Shown here: one piece after another, positions 1 through 11,822 of the stretch
Layout: each line of letters opens with the position of its first letter
Position numbering within the stretch: position 1 is the first letter of the stretch
Assembly (NCBI GenBank): GCA_000697335.1
Contig: JNEM01010739.1
Coordinates: 1 to 30,163 of the forward strand
Length of the DNA stretch: 30,163 nucleotides
From: Conidiobolus incongruus B7586
Lineage: Eukaryota > Entomophthoromycota > Entomophthoromycetes > Entomophthorales > Conidiobolaceae
Reading direction: 5' to 3'
Made by a program: the position numbers and the translations under genes
Notes under the pieces: generated by a model
The model's input: the letters and a program-made list of their open reading frames with translations, nothing else
Told to the model about the DNA's origin: nothing
The model's database searches: none

Positions 1-1051
1 CCAATATACTTTTGGTTGAATATGTTTTAGAGTCGATTGAGTAAGTTTCAGGGAAGTCTTCAGAGTCGGTATTGGTTAGTGGCCACAGTACACCATCAAT
101 AGATCTATCATCGATAGCTAACTGAATAGCTCCTAAGATCTCACCAATCAGTCTTTTATTCAATGATACAATGGATCCAAATGCTATATACAATGTTTTG
201 TGAGTATCTAAGAACTGCTGGAATTCTGATTCAAGAGGCGGGAAGTGATCATCGGTAACAGGTCCAATTAACTTTAGAGTGGAAGGAATTGGACGAGGAT
301 CATCAAATCCAATATAAGTATCAGCTATTTTGAATAGTTCATCATAAGCTCCCCAAGGATTTGAGTTATATGGAACTCCAAACTTCGCGCGAACTTGATT
401 AACTTGTCTGACCATGGGCATAGAAATATAATATGGATAAACAGGGTCAATCACAGCCGCTTTGAACCGTTGATAGAAATTCAAATTTTCTGTGGTAGTT
501 GGTGAATTATCTATATGACTTAGGATATAAGGGGCGTTTCCAATTCCAAACATCAAACTTTGAAAACCGAGAATAACTGGAATAGAGTGCTTTCTGGCAG
601 CATCTGAACATACTGATAGAAAAAAGTCACAAATAATTAAATCCACATTTTGCATTATGAATAACTGCTCATATTTTTCAAAAGAATCCTCGTAAGATTT
701 TACTATTGGTTCGGTAAATATATCATATAGAGATCTCAGCGGCTTCCTTATCAAATTTTCTAAACCTATCTTTTGCAAAGTTTTCCGAATATCCTTATCA
801 GTACCTCCGATATTGTAAAGTGAATAGTTATAAGGCTCATTGAATTTATAATTAGCTGGGGATGTGGCATAAGTAATACTGTGGCCTCTTTCTCTTAAAA
901 TTTTGGAAATTTCAAGTAAGTATTTAATATGACTCCTTCCTCCAAGAGTTGAAGATAATACTATATTTAAAGGCTGATTAATGTTGATGTCTTTACAAAT
1001 AATTATTAGAAATATTCCAATAAGTTTGATAAGTAAATTCGATATTTTCAT
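1..1051 (-). CDS. UGT1: UDP-glycosyltransferase, family 1, 3' part outside the window
   Basis: The reading frame is open without a stop from the ATG at 1051-1049 to the window edge, giving 350 visible residues. Residues 1-19 are a hydrophobic signal peptide starting MKISNLL. The catalytic motif LGGRSH puts the Ser-His histidine at residue 41; the four complete copies have Phe where this one has Leu. The DLIICDF motif, which should hold the catalytic-relay aspartate, and the AFGS segment that starts the donor-binding half are both present. The sugar-nucleotide signature, the membrane span and the C-terminal tail lie beyond the left edge, so integrity cannot be judged. A TATATAAA box lies 61 nt upstream of the ATG. 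The gene is in tandem with UGT2 on the same strand. By family it should transfer a sugar from a UDP-sugar to a small lipophilic acceptor in the ER lumen; donor and acceptor are unknown. Confidence 0.93.
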   Translation of the reverse strand, partial: MKISNLLIKLIGIFLIIICKDININQPLNIVLSSTLGGRSHIKYLLEISKILRERGHSITYATSPANYKFNEPYNYSLYNIGGTDKDIRKTLQKIGLENLIRKPLRSLYDIFTEPIVKSYEDSFEKYEQLFIMQNVDLIICDFFLSVCSDAARKHSIPVILGFQSLMFGIGNAPYILSHIDNSPTTTENLNFYQRFKAAVIDPVYPYYISMPMVRQVNQVRAKFGVPYNSNPWGAYDELFKIADTYIGFDDPRPIPSTLKLIGPVTDDHFPPLESEFQQFLDTHKTLYIAFGSIVSLNKRLIGEILGAIQLAIDDRSIDGVLWPLTNTDSEDFPETYSIDSKTYSTKSIL

Positions 1052-1104
1052 ATTGTTAAATGATTTATTTATTTTACGTACTTAATTTTTCAACAAGCCT
1101 GGGC

Positions 1105-1112
1105 TTTATATA
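1105..1112 (-). promoter_or_regulatory. TATA box of UGT1
   Basis: TATATAAA on the minus strand, 61 nt upstream of the UGT1 ATG. The same octamer occurs 59-71 nt upstream of the ATG in UGT2, UGT3 and UGT4, which supports both the element and the chosen starts. Confidence 0.7.
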
Positions 1113-1817
1113 GAAAAATAATTTACAAAGATAGTTTGGTTAATCCATATGATGGTTTTTCTCCATTATTAAAATAAAAATGTTAATGATATTATCCAAT
1201 CAAATGATTTTTTTAATAATATCAATAATGATTTTAACTCGTTTTTATTACTATAATTCACTGAAAAATTAATGCTTCAATATCTTATCTTACAACATAT
1301 ATATTATTTATATATTTATTTATTTATTATTGAAAATAGTTTTCATTATATTTTATATTTAATCTTTTTTTATTATCTGATTGATTGTGATTTTTTGAAA
1401 ATATAGAAAGTAGAGGTGATAGAATCATTACATTTATGAATACCATTTTGAGGGTCACCGCCAAATATCTTTTAAAATCATTTTCAGCCTAATAGGAAAA
1501 GTTAATAAGAATAATTCAAATAAAACAAAATGGATACACCGCACTACCAAATATTATGGATTATTAATTTGGTATTTCAGGAGCATTAAATCATTTTTTT
1601 TCTCTAATAAATATTGTGCGTAATATATAAAAGTAAACAGATTATTATTTTGAATCAAAATAAATTTTAACTGATTTATATTAATTATTTTTAAAGGTGA
1701 GACACTGATATCCATAATCATGAAATGAAACAATATTTTTCTCATCAAATAAATATCATGCTCTAACTTAGAAATCATAACTAGTATGATATCATAAATT
1801 TCGATTTTAACAATAAT

Positions 1818-2100
1818 TCACCCTCCTCCCTACTACTTTCGTTATTCAATACACCTATAATAGGCCTCGTGCTATTTGACATTAATAAAAGTATATTTCT
1901 TTCTACTTAAATCTTTCTGCTACATATCCTACTCATCCTTATGATCACACAGTAGCAATTGCTATCGCGTGAGGACTTGTCGCGTTTGCTCCCCTCTTCT
2001 ATATCTTGTTTCTGGAAGCTATTACAGCTCCAATTTCTGCAAGAATGACTGTCGTAGCTCTTTGAGAGCTCATACCAGCGACACCAATTTATAATTAGTC
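1818..2100. other. GC-richer island, possible relic of a coding sequence
   Basis: This block stands out from its AT-rich flanks. In plus frame 2, from about 1907 to a TAG near 2098, the translation is hydrophobic and protein-like (for example the stretch VAFAPLFYILFLEA). It is interrupted only by two TGA codons, at positions where Trp would fit, and has no ATG at its head. The minus strand has an 87-codon open frame over the same bases, 1907-2170, with a less protein-like composition. I do not recognise a family. A decayed fragment of a membrane-protein gene is the most economical reading, but the stretch is too short to be sure. Confidence 0.3.
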
Positions 2101-2951
2101 GAACATGAAATTTGCTATTTTGATTATTTTCAAATTCCAATTTGAGAGATTTATAAAATATATCAAACATTAGAATAGATTCAATATTTTAGCTTTGAAA
2201 AATGAATTTATAATATAATCATATTTCAAATATTTTTGATATTTATAAATTATTAATTTGAAATAGTTCAATTATAATTTAATTTATTATTTGAAATATT
2301 CATTTGTAATAACAGCGAAATTGAATATTAAAAATATAATTTCGATCAATAAAGTTTTTACATTTAAATATGGATTTTGCATATATTTTACTTAATGAAC
2401 TATATTCATTCGATCATTGTATAAAATCACCATTGCATAAACTATTTAAAAATCATTATCCTACTTTATATAATATATCCTAAGAATTTTTATCAAATAT
2501 TTTTTTTGCTTAATAAAACTTGAAAAATGAATATGGACTACAAAATATCAATTCAAGAAAAGATTTGTTCCAATATTCAATATTATAATAACTTTTATAA
2601 GCAGTTTATTTTATTATACTTTTTTCAATAACTATTGATTTGATATATTATCATTTAATATAAAACACATGCTACTCTTTAAATAATATTTTTTTCATTG
2701 ATTGAAAATTCGATAAAAATAAACATTCGTATAGAATATATGAATATATTTATTCACCAAAACATTATAATTATATTCAAATATACCTTAGTTCCAAATT
2801 CACTATATAATATAATTTTCAAAATTATATTTCATTGAATATTCGTATTATAAATACATGCTCAATTTCTCCAAGATATAGAGCCTTAAAATTATATGAT
2901 AAAAAACTAGTAAATTGATTCATCATCCAAAGATTAAATATACAAAAATAT

Positions 2952-2957
2952 TTTATT
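2952..2957 (-). terminator. Candidate poly(A) signal of UGT2
   Basis: AATAAA on the minus strand, about 65 nt after the UGT2 stop. UGT4 and UGT5 have the same hexamer 65-75 nt after their stops. In DNA this AT-rich the hexamer is common, so only the shared spacing supports it. Confidence 0.4.
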
Positions 2958-3019
2958 TCTTATTGATGCATCATATATAAATTGAAAGAAGCTAAAGATT
3001 CATAAAATAATCTTTGAGA

Positions 3020-4684
3020 TTATTCATCCTTCAACTTTTTCTCACTCAAATTATGAATAACTTTCCTGAATGAACTATAAACTAAACACAAACTAGTCAC
3101 TAGAGATGTCACTAAGATTGCTACCACAGCCATCAAAATATCGATCTTATTCACTTTAATGAAACTCATTCTAGAATCAGCCTGTATATAGGGCTCCAAC
3201 TCGCATGGAATTTCAAATGGTTTGGGGGCTTTGGCTTTTCTACAAATCTTTGCAGAATTGGCATAATGCTCCAAGAAGATTGCAGTTTCTTCACGTTTGG
3301 AGTTGAGATTTCGACTAATGGATTGAATATGTTTAACGCGTGATTGTAGTTGGATGTTGCTGGTTCTGGTAAGATCTTCAATTTTTGAGAAAATTTCTTG
3401 GGAATTGGTTGTCAGTGGATGAATAAAGTCCCCAATGTTTCGATTTTTCAATAGACGTGCGTTGCGTGGTTGATCTGCAAAAATTGGCATGACTAGAATG
3501 GGTGTTCCAGAATGGATGCTTTCATGAGAGCTTTCGAGCCCTCCATGAGACAGGAACAATTTAGTATTTGGATGATTCAGTATCGAGGTTTGTGGCGCCC
3601 ATTTGAAAATTTTTATAGACGGATGACTCCCATCTAAAATGCTTTTAGTCGAATAAGTTTTGGAATTGACGGTATATGTTTCTGGAAAATCTTCTGCTCT
3701 TGTGCTAGATAATGCCCACAGTACGGCATCAATTGAGTTATTGTCTAGGGCTAATTGCATTGCTCCCAGCAATTTTTCAAGTAAGGCATGATCCAAAACT
3801 ACTAATGATCCGAATGCAACGTACATAGTCTTATGATTATCCAAGAATTGTTTTAATTCCGGATCGAGCGGAGGAACTTCATCATCCATGACAGGTCCGA
3901 TTAATTTCAAAGTAGAGGGAATTGGCCTAGGATCATCAAACCCAATATATGTATTGGTAATTTTCATAACTTCGTCGAATGCTCCATAAGGATTGGAATT
4001 GCGTGGGACGCCAAACTTCAAACGTGCTTCATTAACTTTCTTGATCATAGTCATACAATGATAAAACATTATAATGGGATTAATTACTGCATCTTTGAAT
4101 CTTTCATAAAATGACAGATTTTCGGTGGTAGTTTCCAAACTATCCATACTTTGGGTAATGTAGGGAGCACTTGCAATCCCAAAGTTTAGGCCTTGGAATC
4201 CTATAATAACTGGAATATTATATTTCCTAGCAGAGTCGGAACATACGTTGGATACAAAATCACATATGATTAAATCTACCCTTTGACTTTTGAATAATTC
4301 TTCGTAACGTTCAAATGAATTCTCATACGACTGGACCAAAACCTTACTAAATAATTTGGGTAAGAGACTGTTAAATCTCTTAACCATATCTTCGATTGTC
4401 ATCAATTTTCCAAAGTCCGCGGAGTCAATAACTGGATCTCCAATATCGTATAAAGTATAATTGTAAGGTTCATTAAATTTAAAATTATTTTCGGATGTCG
4501 CATATGTAATGTGATGACCTCTGTGGCGTAATACTTTGGAGATTTCGAGAAGGTATTTGATATGGCTTCGGCCTCCGAATGTTGAAGATATAACGATATT
4601 CAAGGGTTCACTTGGTCCTGTGGTAGCAAGAATAGATGATGAAATTAATGAAAAATATCCTATTATCAATTTAGTTAACTTCAT
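3020..4684 (-). CDS. UGT2: ER-type membrane UDP-glycosyltransferase
   Basis: A complete single-exon gene of 554 residues. Residues 1-20 form a signal peptide. FGGRSH places the catalytic His at residue 41, and DLIICDF has Asp at 142. AFGS at 290-293 opens the donor-binding half. The UDP-sugar signature runs from Trp362 through H371, the SHGG at 379-382 and Glu388 to DQ at 404-405. Two cysteines (481 and 494) flank a conserved proline-containing juxtamembrane segment and could form a disulfide. One membrane span lies at about 513-537, and a short basic tail ends in KLKDE, which fits the K-x-K-x-x ER-retrieval pattern. This is the topology of animal-type UGTs: catalytic part in the ER lumen, tail in the cytosol. 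Length is close to that of animal UGTs. It has a TATA box 59 nt before the ATG. Donor sugar and acceptor cannot be read from sequence. Confidence 0.96.
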   Translation of the reverse strand: MKLTKLIIGYFSLISSSILATTGPSEPLNIVISSTFGGRSHIKYLLEISKVLRHRGHHITYATSENNFKFNEPYNYTLYDIGDPVIDSADFGKLMTIEDMVKRFNSLLPKLFSKVLVQSYENSFERYEELFKSQRVDLIICDFVSNVCSDSARKYNIPVIIGFQGLNFGIASAPYITQSMDSLETTTENLSFYERFKDAVINPIIMFYHCMTMIKKVNEARLKFGVPRNSNPYGAFDEVMKITNTYIGFDDPRPIPSTLKLIGPVMDDEVPPLDPELKQFLDNHKTMYVAFGSLVVLDHALLEKLLGAMQLALDNNSIDAVLWALSSTRAEDFPETYTVNSKTYSTKSILDGSHPSIKIFKWAPQTSILNHPNTKLFLSHGGLESSHESIHSGTPILVMPIFADQPRNARLLKNRNIGDFIHPLTTNSQEIFSKIEDLTRTSNIQLQSRVKHIQSISRNLNSKREETAIFLEHYANSAKICRKAKAPKPFEIPCELEPYIQADSRMSFIKVNKIDILMAVVAILVTSLVTSLCLVYSSFRKVIHNLSEKKLKDE

Positions 4685-4735
4685 TATTACTGAAATAAGT
4701 TGTTTTAATATTCATCAATTAATCAACCCTTACTG

Positions 4736-4743
4736 TTTATATA
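4736..4743 (-). promoter_or_regulatory. TATA box of UGT2
   Basis: TATATAAA on the minus strand, 59 nt upstream of the UGT2 ATG, in the same place as in UGT1, UGT3 and UGT4. Confidence 0.7.
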
Positions 4744-7599
4744 GTCGATTCCAGAATTTAAAATGATTAATTTTCCCTCTTACTCCTGATTAATTAACAA
4801 TATTTTATGATATTTTTGTTCGGAAAGTATTGAAAATTTCTCCAATAATAACTTGAAATGTTATCTAATTTAAGAAATAATTTCAGTTTAGCAATCAAGA
4901 AAATAAAGTTTAATATAATTGAATAAGATTTTGAATCATTCGTTTATTTGGATATTTATAAAAAATTAAAAATTTTGTTAGGAAATTTTTGATAAATCAA
5001 TTTCAAATCTTTGATAGTTTAAATAATTAATATATATCTGATATCCGTGCAATTATTAAATTTTATTAGCAAGGAGAAGGCAAAATTATTTTCTTATATA
5101 ATATCGTCCTAGTACAAAATTTTTATGCTCTATTATAATGAAATAATTTATAATTTTTCATAATAATGTTTTTTATTATTTAAAATAATTACTTAAAACG
5201 GAAAAACCTATTCTGTGATACAGCTAAATTTTAAAATTTTTGCCTCTATATTTGGTAATTTCAAATTTCTTAAATTATTTAATTTTTATAATTATATCAA
5301 ATAAATAGAATTTTATCTAATCTTCTTCTTTTTCTTATCAGATTATTTAATTGATATAAAAAATTAAAAACAGTAAAAAATCACTTGAATACTTGTTATT
5401 TAATCAAATATTATAAATATACTATGATGTCATAATAACTCTGTGAATGAGTGATTATTGGAAAATGGTCGGTCCCCAGGTGGATATAAAGTCTACAAAT
5501 TAATCAAAATTTCTATTATTGGCAATTTCAAACTGATTAATATTTTGAGTGTGAAATCATTAAATATATTGAAATTTGGTATAATTGTCTGAATAATATT
5601 GAATTAACACATAATTTAAAAAAAGGATTGCCTAATAAGTTTATGAACAAGATTATTTTTCCTCCATAATGTATCAATAATTTATACTTTAAATAATAAA
5701 ACAAGTAAAAATAGGTATAAATTTCAAGCGTTGAGATATGTATTTCGTATCATGAACAAGCATATTTAGTAGATAAAGTATTTCAACCAGTCATTGAAAT
5801 TTTTAAGATATTGACTAATATTTACTGAACCTATACAAAAACACTTAGAATTGAAATGGCCATCTTTTTTTATTGAAGTCAGCCTTAGTTAATAAGCTAA
5901 TTCAATTTTGGAATTTTCCAATTATTAAATAAAATTTTAAATAATAGATTGATTAGGATATTTATATACAATCTAAATTAAAATATTACTTGTATATTCA
6001 TAAATAAAATTTGAAACATACCACAACATTTCATTTTTATTAATATTTACGTAAATCAACTCTTAAACGTTATTACTTTACATATTTTATACAACATAAT
6101 ATACTTAAAAATTGAGATTTATTGAATTATTATTATTGAATATATTATCCAAAACATATACAAATTAAGATAATGAAAGGTTCATATTTTATAGCTAGGT
6201 TAAAATACATATATATTTGAATTAAAATCATTGAATGATTCATCCCAAAATTATTTATCTGTTTATATACTCAATTTGGGTTATAAATATTGAAAATATC
6301 CAATATTGAATTTGATTATATTAATTTATTGCCATAAATAACATAGTAAAAATTAACAATAATATATTGCAATTATGATATTAAAATCTTACAGTTTAAT
6401 TTCTCAAACAAGTGATAAATGGGCTTTTACAAAATATTTTACTACTTAAGTACTAATTTCTTTTTTGGATATTTATATCATTTGTATTTATTATCAATTG
6501 ATATTTATATATTTTATATCCAATAAGTTTAAAAATATGATTATTAAAATATCAATATTTTATCAATAATATTAACATAGATAACAAATAAATTTACTCA
6601 AATAATCACCTCAATTAAATTGAAAATGATAAAAATTTATATATTCGAATATTTATATCAATATAGTTTAATATTAAAGCTAAAAATTTAAATTATATAT
6701 TGCTTTACTTATTCATTTATTTCAGAATACATATCATCTCTTAAATTATTTAATTTTAATTTTATTGATTTTTAGTTGAGTGTTATCATTTATAAAATAA
6801 TTATTAGATTAGATTTTATCAAATAAATTATTAGTATAGAAATTAAATAATGGAACAAATTTAAAATTAAAATTAAATACATAAATTAATATAAAATATA
6901 TAAAATTTATTGAATAATATAAAATTAATAGCCTTTTTTATTATTAATAACTTTTTTTATATTTTTGATAAGCTTCTAATATTTAAACAATAGTATTTTT
7001 TATTAAAGACTGAAATTTAATATTTTACAAATCAATTTAATTTGTTTATAGGAATTTTTTTCTTATAAGCTGATTTTTTAATTGTTTAAAATAATTTTAA
7101 TTGTATAGGTTATAATTAAGTAAATATACTAGATATACTAACTCTCTCTAGTTTTTTTATATATAAAATCTTTTATAATTTTAACTTTATATATTTTATA
7201 AATATTATATAAAATAATAAGTATTTTTAATTTATATTGAGAATACCATTTAAAAATCATTTTATTTAAAAAATTTATATATAAATTATTATTATTTTAA
7301 TTTTCCTTAAGATATTAAATAAAAAAACTATATACCATTATAATTTATTACAATAGTTAATATTTACTTATATTTAAAGTATTTATTAATTAAAATTTAT
7401 AAAAGGGATTAATTTAACTTAACTTAACACCTTGTATTATTTTTAAATAAAAAATTATTTAAAAAAATTTAAGATTCATTAATTATAAATATATTATAGA
7501 GGAAAACTTAATATAAAAGTAATATGACATAAAATATAGTATTATAATATAGTTGTAATATATAAATATAAATTAAGTTTAATTAACCTTCAAACTAAG

Positions 7600-7862
7600 A
7601 TAAGTCACTAATATATTAGATTTATAATAGATAACACTAATATACTATAATATTAATAAAATATAATTTTAATCTTAAAAAAAATATAAAAGATAAAGAA
7701 TAGTAAAAATTAAAAGAAAGAAAAACTTAGTTTATTAATTAATTTAATATTATTTATATAATAAATTTAGTTATAAAAGTGTAAATTAATAATATAGTTT
7801 ATAGTTAATTGAATTATAAAGAAATATATATAAGAATTTAAAAAACTAGTCTTTTAACATAT
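7600..7862 (+). repeat. Degenerate dispersed repeat, copy 1
   Basis: This aligns by eye, in the same orientation, with 18471-18735. Both copies share a block around TTTATTAATTAAT and, about 120 nt later, a block in which TATATAAGAATTT is followed by AACTA/AACTAG and TCTTTTAA. Similarity between is patchy, with small indels. Both lie in gene-poor DNA. The low complexity makes the limits uncertain. It could be the relic of a non-coding mobile element or of an old segmental duplication. Confidence 0.45.
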
Positions 7863-8321
7863 ATATTGCAAAAACCTTTTTTTAGTTATATTTTAATAAG
7901 TTTAATTTAATTATAATTACTTTAATTTTCTTTTAAGCTTTTATTAAATTATAAGATATTTATTTTATATTTTTGTTAATTAATCTAAGTTTAAATTTAA
8001 GTATATATAATATACTTGTAAAAATTAATATTAAATTACTTTAATAATTCTTTAACTAAAAAAAAGTATTTAATAATATATTTTTTATTTTATTAATAAG
8101 TAAAAGAATAATAATAAAAATTAATCTTTTAGATTTTAACCAATTTCAAATAATGTCCCTTCTAGCTTTAAAATCACAAATCTAGTAATATATGGTAGTT
8201 TTAGATAATACACCACCTTTATAAATTATTTATAATTTTTAAATCATTTTAACATATTTATAGTTAAGTTTTAAAGATATAAAAATAAAAGCTTTTTAAT
8301 AATTATTATCTAGTTTAAGCA

Positions 8322-8483
8322 TAATTAAATTTAAATATAAATTTTAAAATCAAAATATTTTAATAAAGAAAATAATTAAAATTAAATATATATATATGGT
8401 TTGAAAATATTTATTTTCCTATATATTTTATATATAAATAATCTTTCAAAACATATAATATATTTGAAAGATCAGAAATTAAA
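8322..8483 (+). repeat. Inverted repeat arm A, partner near the right edge
   Basis: About 160 bp here match the reverse complement of 29976-30163 closely; most differences are single substitutions, plus the length of an internal AT tract (short here, about 35 nt in the partner). Blocks such as TTGAAAATATTTATTTTCCT are identical. Similarity stops sharply after ATCAGAAATTAAA. The other boundary cannot be seen because the partner runs off the window. Confidence 0.75.
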
Positions 8484-10100
8484 CAATTTGCCATTTCTTA
8501 ATTTCTATACTAATAAATTTTAAAGTAAGATAATGAATCAATATTAATAATCAATTAATATATAATATTCATACTAATAATAAAAATAATATTTTAATAA
8601 TAAATACTAAACTTTATCTAATATAATTTGTGTTTTAAAATTGAATTTTGAAAAAAAATCAACCTTAAAGGATAATTTGATCCCATTGAAAACAAGATAA
8701 TATCTTATAATCACTAATATTATATATTTTATAATTTATAATTAATAGGGAGTATACTTTAGAAAAATATCGCATTAACGCATTATATTCAATTCCTTCA
8801 ATCGAATATTCTTTTTCTTAATATATATGTCGCATTATTTGGTTATATTAAATTATGTCATAATTTATATTATTTAATAGAAAATTATTTACTTCACAGT
8901 TTTTAATGAAAGCAAACTAACCTGAGCTCAATATTCAACCAATAAAATATAATTTTCAAAATCCATTTGTTTATATAAAAATAATAGGAAATACATAAAA
9001 TAATTTAAATGCAAAATCCATATACTTTATCCAAACAATCCAATTACAGTAATATTTCCAAATTGAAATAATAAAAAAATATTTCTCTTGTTAATTAATC
9101 AGAGTACCAATTTACTGATTTAAATGTGAAAAATAAATATTAGATCATTTGTAAAAAATGAAATAATTATTTCAATTATCATATAATATATTAATAGACA
9201 AAATCAATATTTCAATATGATTTTTATTGAATATCAATAATATCTCCATCAATATATTGTATGATACTTTTATTTATTATTTTTAATAAAATTTACAAAG
9301 TTCAATTTTCATTCAAATATTTAATATTTAAAATCTCAATTGAAGTCAAATTTGAAAATGTGCAAAATAAGTAGCTGGTAATTATTGATATACTATAATT
9401 ATATATAGCACGTTAAACTAAAAGATTTAATATTATAAAAGTCATACTAATACAATTAGATTCAATTATATTTCGAATATAAAATTTCTTTTTAATTAAC
9501 GATCAGAAAATTATATACATTTAATTTTCAAATTTAAAATGAAATTAATACGAAAAATTTTTATCAAATTATTTTTCTTATGAGGAATATTCAAAAATTT
9601 GTGTAAAAAATTATAAACAAAATAATCAGAAAATACAATGTATATAATGCTCTAAATTCATATAAATTGTACTGAGATTATATATATTTCGATTATTTTG
9701 ATTACAATCTCACTATTAAATCTAATTCATTACCAAATATCCGTTATGAATTGAGATAGATTTTTAAAATTTGAAAGGTAAGGGGTTAAGAGGTTTGCAT
9801 GTGATTGCAATCAAAGATTACACTTTTAAATTAGAGTACTGCATATTATAGAGAACAAGGGGGTAAAACTTCTGAGCTTCAAGTGTTGAGGCCTTTGATA
9901 ATGGAAATAATTAATTGCTCCCAATGCTGAACTCTAACAAATTACAATTAAAGAAAGGAAGATCTTGAGATTATTTCTAAAATTTTATATCCAATAAACT
10001 CATCTTAATGAAATAAATTTTTGAACCGTTAAAAATGATGTTTAAATAGTGTGATTTGCACACAAAGCCACTCTAGTAATATTAATAATTAAAATTTAAT

Positions 10101-11781
10101 TTATCTTTTACAAATTGATCCAAATCCTTCCAGTATGATTAGATAATTCAATTTTAACTCTACAACATATTTAGTGCTGATATATTGGATAATTTCTTTC
10201 AATTGATCCATGATCATTTTCTGTAGCATGTTATTACACTTGGGGTAAATACTGAGGCAGTGGAGAGCGGGTAAATGAATATAGTATTGAAACATGACGC
10301 TACATTGATCTAAGTCTCGAGCAATTTGGAAGAGCAAGTTAGAGTGGTGGAGGACTTGGAGCTGGTGATACGTGTCCAGACCAACTTTCAATTTGTAAAC
10401 TTCATACATTTCGAGCATCATATCACTGAATAAGAGCTGTGTTTGAACTTCATAGCGCGTTATTAGCGATTTGTAATCGGGGTAATGAACGGCTAGAGCG
10501 CGATAAAGCTGCATGCATTGATCGAAAGCTTGAGTGCTTTTATTCAAACGCTTTTGCCAACTAGATTGGAATGTGGCTGTGTCTAGGGTTGGAAGATTCG
10601 AAAAAAATATATAATGTATATTAATATCAGAGAATTTGGTATATTCCGTCTGACATATCGCATAAACATAGTTCTCTTCAACTGTGGAATAGCAGATAGC
10701 TGTACTGGAGTCCGGGATTTGCCATTTGGGATTGTACATAGTGGGATCAAACTTACCAAACTCCGTGATATAATTGGGCGCTAAATTGTATGATCCTGAA
10801 ATAAAATAATTGATCAATTTTATGGCTGAAAACAGACACTTCCTATTGAAAATATCTATTGGCAACAATTGCTTTAAATTTAGATGTAGCCCCAGTAAAT
10901 ATCCCATCCTTGTTAAATGAGCTTGGTACCCTTTAGCAATTTTGAAATTTCCATTTAAATAATCGATAAATGTATATATAGCTAAAGCTTGACAATTGGC
11001 TAAATTCACTGAATTTAAAATTCGTTTGAGGTTGGAACGCTTATAAGACTCCATATATTTTTTCAATTCGTCGCATTGATACATTTGATATTGGAATCCA
11101 GCATAATATATAGCAGATAATAGAGATTGTGATGAGGTATTGCGATCGAAGCTTCTAATACTGAAAATGGGAAATGTAGTATGAAATTTTTTGAAATAAA
11201 CTTGAATTAAATCATCCCAGAATTGAGGTTGACACAAGAATTGTATAGGTCTTGCAATTGGCTCCAATAGCTCGATATTCAATTTATCACCTGCTATAGT
11301 CAATTTTAATTCTTTACCATCAACAAAGCTTTGAAAATTTGATAAATTTGAAACTTCTGAAGTACAGTTTAATAAAGAGTAACCTAAGCTGAAACTTTTC
11401 GAATTTAATAGAAAATTGATAAATTGGTCGAGATTTCGAAATTGGTCCCACTCCGGCAAACTGTATTGGTTGAAGTTGATATCACTACAAGGAGTTAAAA
11501 CAGTCCAAGTTATTTTAGTATCGTTTAAAATAGAATTATCTAAATGTGTAATTAGGGATATTTATAAATAACTAATCACAAAACCTCGTACCAATTAAAT
11601 GCTTCAATAATCTTGTAGCATTTTCTTCGTCATTATTATTTACTTCATAGTTATAAAATTTATACTTTTGTTTTATTTTTTTAGGTTTACAAAATTTACA
11701 TAAAGTAGCACTTAACTTGATTAATTCTTTATGACATTTTGAGCATAGTTTATATCGTATAATATCAGCATTTAAATTCAT
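10101..11781 (-). CDS. Fungal-specific transcription factor, two exons
   Basis: Exon 1 is 11592-11781 and exon 2 is 10101-11539; together they encode 542 residues. The 52-nt intron (11540-11591) begins GTACGAG, has a branch-like CTAAT 13-17 nt before its end, and ends TTTAG; splicing keeps the frame. The N-terminus carries C13-x2-C16 and C28-x2-C31 followed by a lysine-rich stretch that could be a nuclear signal. From about residue 160 to 400 the protein resembles the fungal-specific transcription-factor domain (Fungal_trans): a helix-rich segment with the FHTTFPIF and GYLLGLHLNL motifs. Such proteins usually have a six-cysteine Zn2Cys6 finger; here cysteines three and six are absent. A TATAAAA box lies 48 nt before the ATG. 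It is divergent from UGT3 and could regulate the cluster, inferred from position only. The intron is predicted by eye; a donor 7 nt downstream paired with another acceptor would also keep the frame. Confidence 0.75.
11540..11591 (-). other. Predicted 52-nt intron of the transcription-factor gene
   Basis: GTACGAG donor, CTAAT branch-like element and TTTAG acceptor on the minus strand. In-frame stops inside it separate the two open frames, and removing it joins them in phase (codon split 1+2, giving Asp). An alternative intron, GTTTTG to CTTGTAG, is also in phase but has a poorer donor. Confidence 0.6.
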
Positions 11782-11822
11782 TTCATATGAGAAATTGATG
11801 TAATCATATTAATCTATTATAT

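Larger units (their letters stand above)
1113..3019. other. AT-rich intergenic region between UGT1 and UGT2
   Basis: About 1.9 kb of AT-rich DNA with no supported gene. Short open frames here (for example 1554-1778 minus) have random composition. The exceptions are a GC-richer island at about 1818-2100, listed separately, and a poly(A) signal for UGT2 close to the right end. Confidence 0.7.
4744..10100. other. Gene-poor AT-rich region with degenerate repeats
   Basis: About 5.3 kb without a supported gene; stops are dense in all frames. The core, about 6.4-8.7 kb, is almost entirely A and T. It contains one arm of an inverted repeat (8322-8483) and one copy of a degenerate direct repeat (7600-7862). 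At 9775-9960 a stretch somewhat richer in G on the plus strand precedes the end of the transcription-factor gene and includes the 12-bp palindrome TGATTGCAATCA at 9802-9813. No coding sense was found there. Confidence 0.7.

Noticed and set aside
1554-1778. 74-codon open frame on the minus strand
   Set aside because: Composition is that of translated AT-rich DNA (Ile, Leu, Asn, Tyr), with no domain, no TATA box at the usual distance and no neighbour context.
6400-8700. Extremely AT-rich core as a centromere, replication origin or inserted mitochondrial DNA
   Set aside because: Nothing specific was found: no tandem satellite, no recognisable mitochondrial gene and no origin motif. AT-richness alone is not evidence in this genome.
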